From Trachythela sp. YZ-2020 (Eukaryota; Cnidaria; Anthozoa; Malacalcyonacea; Clavulariidae): a stretch of DNA of 64,000 nt. Numbering within the stretch: the first letter of the stretch is position 1; each line of letters begins with the position of its first letter. The translations under genes were made by a program, and so were the position numbers. Below, one piece after another: positions 24,180 to 34,824 of this stretch. Location of the stretch: the NCBI GenBank assembly GCA_016169945.1, contig JADLSH010000369.1, positions 8,147,001 through 8,211,000 on the forward strand, read 5' to 3'. The notes under the pieces were generated by a model. That model had not been told where the DNA came from, made no database searches, and saw only the letters and a program-made list of their open reading frames with translations.

Positions 24180-25640
24180 CTGTCTACAAAACCATAATAC
24201 AACCATATTTTGACTATTGTTCCCAGGTATGGGGTAGTCTCGGCTCCACACTTTCTGATAAACTACAGCGCTTACAAAACAGAGCTGTGCGCATTCTAAC
24301 TAGGTGTGGATACGAGTACCGCTCTGTAGATCTTTTGCAAAAGCTGCATTTGAAAAACCTGGAAACAAGAAGAAATGAGCAACTAGAAACTTTAATGTTT
24401 AAGGTTAGGCACAATATGGTTCCTAAATCATTGTCCAATCAATTTACAAGTATTGACCAAGTCCACGACTACCAAACTAGACAGTCAAGGCATGACTGCA
24501 TTGGGTATATTTCCCGAAGATTGGAAATGTGCCAAAGTTACTCCAATCTTTAAACAAGGTACACGGAATGAAATGAATAACTACCGCCCAATGTCAGTGG
24601 TTTCAGTAATGGCCAAGGCCTTCGAAAGAATAATCTATAATCAACTTTATGTAACATGTTTGAACATAATTTACTAACAAAACACCAGTCGGGCTTTCGT
24701 TCTTTGCATTCAACGGTTACGGCCTTACTTGAGGCTACTGATAGTTGGGCCTACAATCATATTGACCGTGGCAACGTCAATGCCCTAGTATTCCTATAGA
24801 TGATACTCATCTTACATACGCTGGTAAAGATATGAGTACCATTCAGTTCCATCTTAATGGAATAATATCTGATATGGTTAATATCTGATAAACTTACTCT
24901 AAATATGACTAAAACTGAATACATGTTAATTGGGTCGAGGCAACGTATAAGTACTTTTCCTGAAAATCCTACTTTTGAAATAAATGGAATACCATTAGAT
25001 CGAGTTTCCACAACAAAGTCACTTGGTGTCTTAATTTACGAAAATCTTACTTGGAGTAGTCATATCGATAAATTGACAAAACGAATTGCTTCAGGTATCG
25101 GTGCCATCAAGCGATTAAGGTCATTTGTTTCATTGAAAACATTGCACATTATTTATCAAGCTCTTATACGGCCACATTTAGTTACATTTTGACTACTGTA
25201 ATATCGTGTGGGGAAATTGTAGTAAAACTTTATCAAATAAACTTCAGAAACTTCAAAACAGGTGCAACACGAGTGTTGACCTTTTCTAATTTTGACGCCG
25301 ATGCTAATAGCTTATTGAAAAAGCTAGGGTGAGATAATCTAAACATACAATGTCAAATTCAAAAAGCGTTGATGGTTTTTAAATCTTTAAATAACCTCGT
25401 TCCCGAATATCTATGTTCTAAATTTACATATCGCAACGATGTAACTTCTTACTTGCTTCGAGACTCTGTGAACAAACTTGCTGTTCCTTTACCCCGCACC
25501 AATTATCTTAAAAATAGCTTTAGCTATATTGGTGCGTCTTTATGGAACAGCTTACCCAGCAAAATAAGACAAGCAGAATTTCTGAATGAATTTCGACAAA
25601 TGTTGAAAGATCATATTCGATAGGCACGGCATTCATGGAA
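24180..25640 (+). mobile_element. LINE E, rearranged mosaic of two LINE fragments
   Basis: 24180-24483 is the C-terminal ORF2 of one copy ([31 protein letters not shown]). At 24483 it switches to an RT fragment of a copy with GIFPEDWKCAKVTPIFKQG, NNYRPMSVVSVMAKAFERI, TKHQSGFRSLHST and ALVFL, then a deletion, then DDTHLTYAGKDMST, SDKLTLNMTKTEYMLIGS and the C-terminal ORF2 to 25623 (SYIGASLWNSLPSKIR). Many frameshifts and internal deletions. It abuts UFL1 exon a. Confidence 0.88.
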
Positions 25641-26069
25641 AACAGGTATAATGTAAAATAGATTTCCAACATAATTAGGTATATTTTACTAATTGCATGT
25701 TATATTAATGTAGATTAAAACTTATTGTAAAGCCTGATGAAACCACGTAAAAACTGCTGCAAAATGCTTGGCAGGTAATCCACAAAATTTGTTAATTGTT
25801 CTGAATATAGTATAATAGTGATGGGTTCTACTGTAGGAGGTATTTGAGCAGTTGTAATGAAATAACTTGCAATACTCTACCAATTGCGCGCTTCACACGT
25901 TCATTTGGGTTGATAGTTTGGTCTAGGTGTGAAGTAGGGGATCCTTGCTGGATCATTTCAGAATTTATTAACTGAATAGTCACTCCCTTTACTTCAAAGG
26001 GTGTTGCACCTGGAGGTATCGTATTTTGGAAATATATCACCAGGTTACTAACACCTTCTACAGAAACTA
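25191..26069. repeat. Tandem duplication, copy 1 (879 bp)
   Basis: Contains the LINE E 3' end and the last part of the C76-like peptidase remnant (minus). The same sequence recurs directly at 26070-26940. The two differ mainly in homopolymer lengths. Confidence 0.95.
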
Positions 26070-26940
26070 GACTACTGTAATATCGTGTGGGAAATTGTAG
26101 TAAAACTTTATCAAATAAACTTCAGAAACTTCAAACAGGTGCAACACGAGTGTTGACCTTTCTAATTTTGACGTCGATGCTAATAGCTTATTGAAAAGCT
26201 AGGTGAGATAATCTAAACATACAATGTCAAATTCAAAAAGCGTTGATGGTTTTAAATCTTTAAATAACCTCGTTCCCGAATATCTATGTTCTAAATTTTA
26301 TATCGCAACGATGTAACTTCTTACTTGCTTCGAGACTCTGTGAACAAACTTGCTGTTCCTTTACCCCGCACCAATTATCTTAAAAATAGCTTTAGCTATA
26401 TTGGTGCGTCTTTATGGAACAGCTTACCCAGCAAAATAAGACAAGCAGAATTTCTGAATGAATTTCGACAAATGTTGAAAGATCATATTCGATAGGCACG
26501 GCATTCATGGAAAACAGGTATAATGTAAAATAGATTTCAACATAATTAGGTATATTTTACTAATTGCATGTTATATTAATGTAGATTAAAACTTATTGTA
26601 AAGCCTGATGAAACCACGTAAAAACTGCTGCAAAATGCTTGGCAGGTAATCCACAAAATTTGTTAATTGTTCTGAATATAGTATAATAGTGATGGGTTCT
26701 ACTGTAGGAGGTATTTGAGCAGTTGTAATGAAATAACTTGCAATACTCTACCAATTGCGCGCTTCACACGTTCATTTGGGTTGATAGTTTGGTCTAGGTG
26801 TGAAGTAGGGGATCCTTGCTGGATCATTTCAGAATTTATTAACTGAATAGTCACTCCCTTTACTTCAAAGGGTGTCACACCTGGAGGTACCGTATTTTGG
26901 AAATATATCACCAGGTTACTAACACCTTCTACAGAAACTA
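26070..26940. repeat. Tandem duplication, copy 2 (871 bp)
   Basis: Near-identical to 25191-26069. Most differences are one-base changes in runs, for example GGGG against GGG and AAAAA against AAAA, plus a few substitutions. Confidence 0.95.
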
Positions 26941-27763
26941 AAATACATTTTCCAAATGGGTGTGGCATGCCATAAATGAGGGTCGAAAATTTTGAAGTTT
27001 CCCTCAGAAGCCTTAAATATTGAAACAGTGTTGCAGCCTATAGTCAACAAGCAATATTGATCATTTAATTGCAAATCCAAAAACAGATTATTGAAAGCCT
27101 CTTCCAAAGAAGAGTAAGGTAGATCGATAGTTGTTGTAAACAGATCACCAGCATATTGGTCACTGAACAAGCAATATTGATCATTTAATTGCAAATCCAA
27201 AAACAGATTATTGAAAGCCTCTTCCAAAGAAGAGTAAGGTAGATCGATAGTTGTTGTAAACAGATCACCAGCATATGGGTCACTGAATTGCAAATCATAA
27301 ATTTTATCAGAAACTGAGACCATTTTGGGCACATCACTTAACGGCAAGAAGCTTTGCTTATACAAGTATAAAGGCTATTTCCAGCATACAATATTTCATT
27401 CAAGAATGATGAATCCCATGTATCAACATTATTTATATGATTATGTACTATTGCAGTTAACGACATGGCTACACGTTGTTTACCAGCATTCTGTCTAAAC
27501 TAGTTTCTTGCATCACCTTGGCTAAAATCGGCACATATTGTTTTAGCTGGGTCAACCACATCATAAACTGTGGGCCCAGAATTTTCTTCTACATCATTTG
27601 CTGTTCTCAACAATAGTGGTACATACACAATGCAACATGACAGCTGAGTGAATATAATGCATGGATCAATTCCTGCTGTTACCATCCCCTCCCCCGGGCA
27701 ATACCCCGGGATTTGTACTTTTTTCCTAAGCATGTAGTAAATTCCCCAAACCGGGCCTTTCAA
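26699..27763 (-). pseudogene. Decayed C76/OTU-like peptidase of a mobile element, with degenerate 2A motif
   Basis: From 27763: a hydrophobic stretch (IVYVPLLL), then NDVEENSGP (27572-27598), a 2A-like motif with Ser in place of the first Pro, then YDVVDPAKTICADFSQGD. After a stop the frame continues FRQNAGKQRVAMSLTAIV. In related elements, as I recall, this is GKQCVAMSL, so the presumed catalytic Cys is Arg here. A 120-bp block is duplicated (27047-27286). LLTIGCNTVSIF and KIFDPHLWHATP follow (normally FDSHSRD-like), then PHPFGKCILVSVEGVSNLV. Such domains occur in cnidarian mobile elements; function unknown. It has several stops and frameshifts. Confidence 0.65.
27047..27286. repeat. 120-bp perfect tandem duplication
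   Basis: Two adjacent copies starting near ACAAGCAATATTGATC, in frame (40 codons) within the peptidase remnant. At most one or two differences. Confidence 0.95.
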
Positions 27764-27769
27764 ATTAAC

Positions 27770-28170
27770 AATTCCCCACCCCGGGGCAAAGATAAAAAAC
27801 TAAAACATGACTAATATCAATTTATTCAATCGATATATTAGTTAATATTGACATTGAGAACCAAATCAGAAACAAGAGGCTCGAAAATAGTTGTACAAGC
27901 ACAATATGTGTCAGTGACATTGTGAAGATATCTTGATATACATCAACGATGTAAAAGCATATTCATCCTGACCTGAAAAAGAGTAGATTCTTGTACATGG
28001 GATTTTGCAGTACTGTAACATCAATACTTGAATAAAGGCAATCTAATATTATAAACTTAAAGCTAATGTTAGACGAGACGATTCGTAACGATTAATTTCC
28101 GCGCAACGAACATTGCAAATCCGTTAAAAATTATGGTATTGGCCATTCTCATAAACTTTAAACAAACAAA
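27770..28170. other. No gene recognised
   Basis: AT-rich spacer. 27690-27790 holds CCCCGGG-type G/C-rich repeat sequence like that at about 38,760-38,835. Confidence 0.5.
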
Positions 28171-28172
28171 CT

Positions 28173-28620
28173 TTAAAATAATGTGTCAATGGCTAATTTT
28201 TGTTGGCGTTGCTTATTCTGAGCTCTTGTTATTTTTGCTTTTTCAACACCTCTCCGTCGATTTTCAGCAATTTTCTCAAGATGTTGTATCCAGCACGTCA
28301 CATCATGCACAGAAAGACAACATTTCTTAGCCAGCTCAGTAATTTTTTCTTTAGTGATCTCGTCGGTTGGGCTGCGGTCGTCAATACAACTACTGATGAT
28401 CTTGCTAGGAGGCAAGGCACGTACTGCTTTTCCACTTCTGTGCAAGTCAAGTAGTCTTGGCAAATCAGTGACATAGTGTCCAGTGCACTCATTTCCCGAA
28501 CAGCTTTCACAATCTGAACTCCCCCAAGACCTTTCATTGTCTATCACTGGGAAGGGGGAAAAGGCAAGAGAAGGACCATCTGGGGACCAATGAGCCTCAA
28601 TTGGCAATGATGGCAATTCT
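28173..28620 (-). pseudogene. C-terminal exon of the PHD gene
   Basis: Acceptor TTTAAG at 28,621. Encodes LPSLPIEAHWSPDGPSLAF, CESCSGNECTGHY, TKEKITELAKKCCLSVHDV and ENRRRGVEKAKITRAQNK, then a stop at 28173. It has a helical, HTH-like segment and a basic tail; function unknown. Confidence 0.6.
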
Positions 28621-28746
28621 TAAAGCAAACAAAAAAAGTAAATGAGTACACAATTTGCTGCGCAAAAAACAATGTCACAGCTGTGCAGCTGCAAATCGGT
28701 TAATGGTATTAAATTTGTTAGGAATGTAAAAACACATAACACACAC

Positions 28747-29040
28747 CAACGTTTTGGCAAGTCTGGCAAATGTAAGGCTTTTCTTCATAGTTTAAAACAT
28801 TTGCACTTTGTTCAGATACACCAACGCATTTCCCATGGTGCCATTCACCACATTGATCGCAGCAAATCATAAACCTAAACAATTATTTAAAATAAAAAGA
28901 CATATTTTAAATTTGTGTTATTCACAACCACATTTTTCTATTTTTTAAAACATACCGTTTTTCTTCTTCCTTACAAATACAATAGACTGGGGTTGTATTA
29001 TCAAGATTTCTTAACGCTGGCACAGGCGTGGAATTCTGGT
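28747..29040 (-). pseudogene. PHD zinc finger split over two exons
   Basis: Exons 28956-29040 and about 28747-28874 join in phase (CG plus G makes Arg) to give YCICKEEEKRFMICCDQCGE, WHHGKCVGVS and KPYICQTC. This is the Cys4-His-Cys3 pattern of a PHD finger, including the Trp before the His. PHD fingers commonly read histone H3 tails, which could direct insertion or regulation of the element (inference). Confidence 0.8.
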
Positions 29041-30924
29041 CTGGTCAAAAACAGTATGATCAAATGATGGAAATGTTTAGATAGGTTACTACAAATAAAA
29101 ATATTACATTAAATTTAACAAAGGAATGCTATACAAACTGTATAAAAATGGGAAAAAAACAAGTTAAATACCTTGACATAAAGGATGAGGACAGTGAACC
29201 ATTCCACAGCATTTCAACATAAATATGTATTAGAAGGAAGACTTCTATCCATGTTGTTGCATCGGACTTTCCATATCTCTGAAAAATACTTGTGAAGCGT
29301 TGGATGCTTCTTCTTTAACAGATTTCTTTGCTTATTACTGCCCTGCAAGAAAATCAGAAGTTGTTCTCTTCGATTCACATATTCATGGTTCTCGGCCCCT
29401 CTGTAAAGCTTAATTGTGGTCTTCATACATGATGTCTCATCTACTCTGGCAATATACTGTTCAACAGCTTTAGACATGTTCGCTTGTGCTTTTCAGTACT
29501 AAATGAACCGTCATCATTGCATGGGGTGCCAAGCAGTGTCGAGGAAATAAATAAGTTTGAATGTCCTCTTGCAAGGCATCCATTCTGGAGCTCCACTCGA
29601 TTTAGGAAGCTATCGCCACTGCATCTTGTGCTAACCAATGTTACTTTGGTTGGTGTTGAAACATGCAACTCATTCCACAAGAATTGAACCTCTACATGAC
29701 TTGGCCCCTCATCCGATGCGTCATCTACTCTAATATAGTGTATATCCTTTGGTACATTTGTTTGAAACTGTGTTGACTTGAAGAAGACAGGCTTCAGCAA
29801 GTTCTTTTGTAACAGCATTTGAAGGTCTGCGGCATGCTGAGATGGTGACTTGTCCTGAATTACTGATGTCTTGACAACGCCAGAACACACTTCACTTGTT
29901 GTTGTTGTTGTTGTTGTTTTACTAAAATTGTAACAAGTGGTTTGGAGTTGGCAGGGGTGCTTATTCACAAAATCAGTATGGGAAGTAACTGTTTGATTTA
30001 CTCCAAGTTGACCATGACTTTTGTGAGTAAATGTGGTGTCCAAACGAAATCCGGCCTGATCATCCCGGTTTAGTAACACAGATTGGCCACCATCACATTG
30101 GAGCTTGTCAAGATTCTTGCACAACGATCTACTCCACTTTGTATCTGGATTCAATTTTAGCGAAAATCCTTTGCGTGACGTTGGTACTTATCTTTGCCAA
30201 ACCCTTATACCGTTGGCTGGATGACCTTTTCTTGTTTCTGGCTACACACAACTGTACGACTGTTCCATAACTAAAATGCCGTCCATAATGGTCGGTAAGC
30301 TTCTGCTGTAGCCTCTTAAATGTAAGACGCTTAACCTTTTTGGGATCTCCTGAAAATGTGTACACACCAGTTCTTCTCCATTTATCTGCTCCAACGTCAC
30401 AACTCTCTGCAATTGTCTCCATCACCTCGCCAACATCAGGGTATAACATTTCCACTGACTTTGCAGACTTGGTTGTCTTTCTTCTAAGGAAGCGTTCCTT
30501 CGCAATATCTACTTTTGCCCTTTTTCTTGCTCTGTCCTTAATTCGCATGATTTCCTTTCGTATATTATCTTCACTGATATCATCATTGTATTGTGTAGTC
30601 GCAATCTCCGCATCAACTTCATCATCGCTTGATTCACAAGTTATGCCCTCACTGATAACTTGCTTCGCTTGTATAACATCAAGGTAGACCATGCGTGATT
30701 GGGATTGGCTAAACACATTTCCTCTTTAAATTGTACACCAATTAAATTGTACATCTCTGAGAACTTTCATCATGATATACATACATACATATATTCAGCC
30801 TACTCTGGGCTTTAGTGCATTGTGATTACATCAAGTATTTCGCTTACTATATATCCAAGCCTATTATATTGTACATCTCAATTGTGATATTACTTTCCCA
30901 ATCAATATATCCTAACCCACCAGA

Positions 30925-31090
30925 GTCAGCTCCTGTGGGAGGAAACCGAGGCCCTGACTTCGGTAGAGCGCTGACTTACTTTTACTTCACGTTTGACGAG
31001 AGAGTCCGGGAAGAATCTCAGAGGTGACCCTCGTGAAAAAGGCGCGCTTGCTCTGACGACTGCGCCACCGAAGCGTGGTATCTGATAAGT
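30925..31090 (-). mobile_element. tRNA-derived SINE inserted in the PHD gene
   Basis: Minus strand begins GGTGGCGCAGTCGTCAGAGC (box A-like) and continues to CAGCGCTCTACCGAAGTCAG and CGGTTTCCTCCCACAGGAGC. It interrupts the acidic linker just after CDS sequence at 31,160. Confidence 0.65.
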
Positions 31091-31974
31091 CGAAATGATG
31101 GTCTGATAAGATATTCCTTTGTATTGTAGCATTTGAGTCTCGGTCAGGTTGAACAATTCCCTGTTTTACACAACTCTTGCTTGCCGTAAAATCTTCCTCA
31201 TCTTCACTCTCTTCTTCACTTTCACTTTCACTTTCCGAGCCCGAGTCTTTCAGGTAGGATTCAGAATTAATGCCTTGAGAAATTAATTAAGAAAGAACGC
31301 TGTTCAACTTCTGCTAAGTAATTGTGCATATCGTAGATTTCTTTGGCTTTCTTAAACGCTTCTGTGATGCTGGTTGCCCGTTCTTTCATTCTGGAAATCT
31401 TAAACGATGATGCTGCTTGACATCGACTAAGATTATAGGCAGATGCAATAGTATGCATTAATCTGTTACGCTCAGCATCATTTTCACTTGTATATAAGAT
31501 TTTGTCGAACTCTTGAAAAGACATAATAGGTTGCGACTCTTCAGATAATTTGTAGGCAATTTCGTCTTTGAGAAAACCAAAATCCATATTTCTCTTCTTT
31601 TCACACAAATAGACTTTACCACTAACATTAACCGAAACAACAGGCATCTGGAGAAACCGTCTTTGTGCTTTTTCACAGTCATATGCTCCAGTTTGAAATA
31701 CCATGCTCCATACAACCGGCAACTTTATAAACTTATTTTCCAGTATAATTGTACCAGCTTTTATCATTGGTGGACAGACTTTACAATCACGAGTATGACT
31801 CGCAGAACACTTAATTGATTTTGCTTTAATGTACTGTTCAAGCGTAAGTCCTTCCAATAAGCTAGCATAAATACCAGGACAAATATTCTGTTTTTTTCTG
31901 TCTGTTAGCTGTATACTTTCTTCTTTAATGAGCCTCTGGACAAAAAATAGTCCTCGTTATCTGTCCCGCTCTTT

Positions 31975-32490
31975 GATTTCTCTCCATCGCTTGCACTTTC
32001 TTTCTCTTTAATACTTTCTACATCCTCCATGGCTACGCATGATTCATTTTCAGCTGTTGACTTCATTCTTTCGTCTGGCGTTATTTCTTCAGCATCTTCG
32101 GGTTTCTCTCCATCACTTGCACTTTCCTTCTCTTTAATACTTTCTACATCCTCTATGGCTACGCATGATTCATTTTCAGCTGTTGGCTTCATTCTTTCGT
32201 CTGGCGTTATTTCTTCAGCATCTTCGGGTTTCTCTCCATTACTTGCACTTTCCTTCTCTTTAATACTTTCTACATCCTCCATGGCTACACACGATTCATT
32301 TTCAGCTGTTGGCTTCATTCTTTCGTCTGGCGTTATTTCTTCAGCATCTTTGGGTTTCTCTCCATCACTTGCACTTTCTTTCTCTTTAATACCTTCTCCA
32401 TCCTCCATGGCTACGCATGACTCATTTTCAGCTGTTGGCTTCATTCTTTCGTCTGGCGTTATTTCTTCAGCATCTTCGGGTTTCTTCCCA
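31975..32490 (-). repeat. 126-bp coding repeat (four copies)
   Basis: Period 126 bp = 42 codons, encoding EITPDERMKPTAENESCVAM and KEKESASDGEKPEDAE. An acidic disordered linker in the PHD gene. An open frame on the opposite strand here is a by-product. Confidence 0.9.
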
Positions 32491-33289
32491 TCATTTAGAC
32501 TACTCTCACGATCTTTGTCCTCCTCAATGACTACATACACTTCATTTTGGTGCATTTCTTCTGCGTCAGTAACTTCTATAACGGAGGGTGTAGATGTTTC
32601 TCCATCTTTTCCAAGAGACGTGGTTTCATCTGCTGTTCCTTTTACCGAAAGGAAATCTGTAATGCTACGTATGCTGGAACAGAGTTGGTACTTGAATTGC
32701 TATTTGAGGAAGTACTCTTGGACTTCTTTCGTGATCTTGCATATCTGGACTCTATATCGGTCAATTTGTTTTGCAGACTTTGCTTTTCTCCCAACAACTT
32801 TCTGCACATGTGTGTGCTGCTGCACGTCTCAAGGTCAGAGATATTTTTTGACCTTCCAATATGCTTCTGGGTTATCGCAATCTGGCTTTTTACGGAATCT
32901 AACTGTTCAGATAAACTTGAAAGCAGACTTACTCTTTGTGAGTTATTCAGTTTTGTGCGCTTCACTTGATTTTCGCTATCGGTTTGGGTTAGTCTAGATC
33001 TTGAACCACTTCTTTTTTTGAAAATATAGGTCTCTCGTGCTTTTGCTTCAGCTTGAAATTTAAGACCAGCCCTGTCAAAGAGCATGGAACTATTACTCTG
33101 GACAACTTGATATGCAGCTTCATTCACAGCAATCTGCCAATTGGTAAGCTGCTTTTGGGTGCCTCTACCATATATCTGGGAATTTTCTTTAACATTTTCT
33201 TGATTTGAACATTTCTCTTTTTGTTTCTCCTGAGACCTGAGCATGGCCAATATTGTTGGTGGAGCTCTGGCCATCTGTATTACAATTTA

Positions 33290-34100
33290 CACTAGAGAAT
33301 TGCTCAGCATATACTTTTTAAACTTTATTAAAAGACCTTCACTTTTTATCATATTCCTTAGATTCGATTCCTCTAACAAGATAAAAGCATCTCCATCAAT
33401 CTCATTGTCTAGAAGAAAATACAAAACCTTCCAATTTTTATAAAGGGAAAATGCGTTTATATATTCTAACAGTAGAATCAAGATTATTGAAATGTATTCT
33501 GATAAGTATAGTGAACAGAGGGGAAAACATTATTTGTAAATATTATGCAATATCCACGCATTAAAATTTAGTAAAAAATGATCTATTTGGCGGTTTAATA
33601 GGGTTAGTTTTTAGAAGAATTGCTGGCCAGCTGACGGTTGTCCTGTCACTTCGTTTATCATATTTAAAAATTTTTCTAAACATATAAAACTTTCTTCAAA
33701 ACATTTTTATAATGACTATTTTTCTAAAAAATCTGAACAGTAGTAAGACTATAATATGAATGTCTGTTGCAAACTGTTTGTGTTTCGAACAAATAATTTA
33801 TGTTGTTAAAATTTAAAAAGAAAAACTGTTTGTGCTCTGAAAAAAGTATGTGATTTGAAAAAGAACCGTTTGTATTTAAAAAAGTATGTTTGTAACACAA
33901 GTTTGAGTTTTTAAAAAAACAACCTGTGTTACAAAACGTGTATTATACTGTTGACAAAAATACGTCAAATTTGAATATTCTGTTAAATTGATAAACTTCT
34001 ACCTTCAAAAATAGGTTTCAACTTTTGTAACTTGTTTTTTCTAACCAATCGCCGACAAATTCGCACGATTCGCAAGTCTTTTGCAATAAGCTAGAGGCAC
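33290..34100. other. AT-rich spacer, no gene recognised
   Basis: Low-complexity, T/A-rich with repeated TGTTTGT words. Confidence 0.5.
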
Positions 34101-34774
34101 TGATATGTACTAAGACTGGATAGTGCATCTATTGTTTAGCGTTGAAGCCGGAAGTGAGTCGTGTTTGAGAGCGGCCGCCATGTTTGTCCGCCCCCGATGG
34201 CAGTAGATTTCTATATAATTATTTCTATTGCAGAATTTGTAGTTTTCGTTTTAAAACGCTAGTTTCTCTTCTTGGACCTTAACAAACCTTGTCTCAGGAA
34301 AAGAATATGCATCATGAATGTCTCGAAAAGTAAATTTGAAGTTTTTTAACCCTGAATCGCAGAGAAAACAAATGTTTTGCGTCGTGTTAACGAGTACCAT
34401 GAGTGATGATATGAAACAGACTCGTCAATGGAGGCCAACAGGAGAAGGATTATATGATATTTAAACGTTGGACCATTTAGTTGACAATACAGACTCAGAG
34501 TACAAACGTCCAGCGACAAATCTGAATATTTACTTCGCAAACTTGACTAACTTAAATGGTTACAACGGCGATCATGCCGACAAGTTGCTGTGGTAAGTTT
34601 TGAATATTTATGTTTATATGGTTGTCAAAATGTAATTCTACTATAATGAGTTTATATTTGAATCATATAACAAATCCATTAATCTGTGGCTGTGCTGTTT
34701 ATACATTGATTCCATGAATTGTATCTTTTTATCAATTTGTTAGCAGTTTCATGCTTTTGTTGCATTTGGTCGTT

Positions 34775-34824
34775 GTATCTAAACTCATAAGCTCAGCCCC
34801 TAGCTGAGCTTATGAGTTTAGATA
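34775..34824. repeat. Perfect 22-bp stem hairpin
   Basis: TATCTAAACTCATAAGCTCA plus GC pairs exactly with the complement across a CCCTA loop. Confidence 0.9.

Larger units (their letters stand above)
28173..33274 (-). pseudogene. Multi-exon PHD-finger gene with a possible DDE core (mobile-element type), broken
   Basis: A run of coding segments on one strand: 32642-33274 (MARAPPTILAMLRSQEK, coiled coil, basic), 31905-32640 (acidic repeats), 31155-31860 (Cys-containing, then a Ser/Glu tract), 30129-30716, 29441-30154, 29214-29477, 28956-29040, about 28747-28874 and 28173-28620. The middle part has DKWRRTGVYTFSGDPKKVKR, LNRDDQAGFRLD, DDASDEGPSHVEVQF and LNRVELQNGCLARGH, whose conserved D, D and E could be a catalytic triad (inference). 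A PHD finger follows. I recognise this architecture as multicopy in cnidarian genomes but cannot name its superfamily. Frameshifts near 32640, 30150 and 29475 and an inserted SINE make this copy inactive. Confidence 0.6.

Noticed and set aside
32029..32997. 322-codon plus-strand frame (SSGVISSASSGF repeats)
   Set aside because: It is the shadow of the acidic 126-bp coding repeat on the minus strand.
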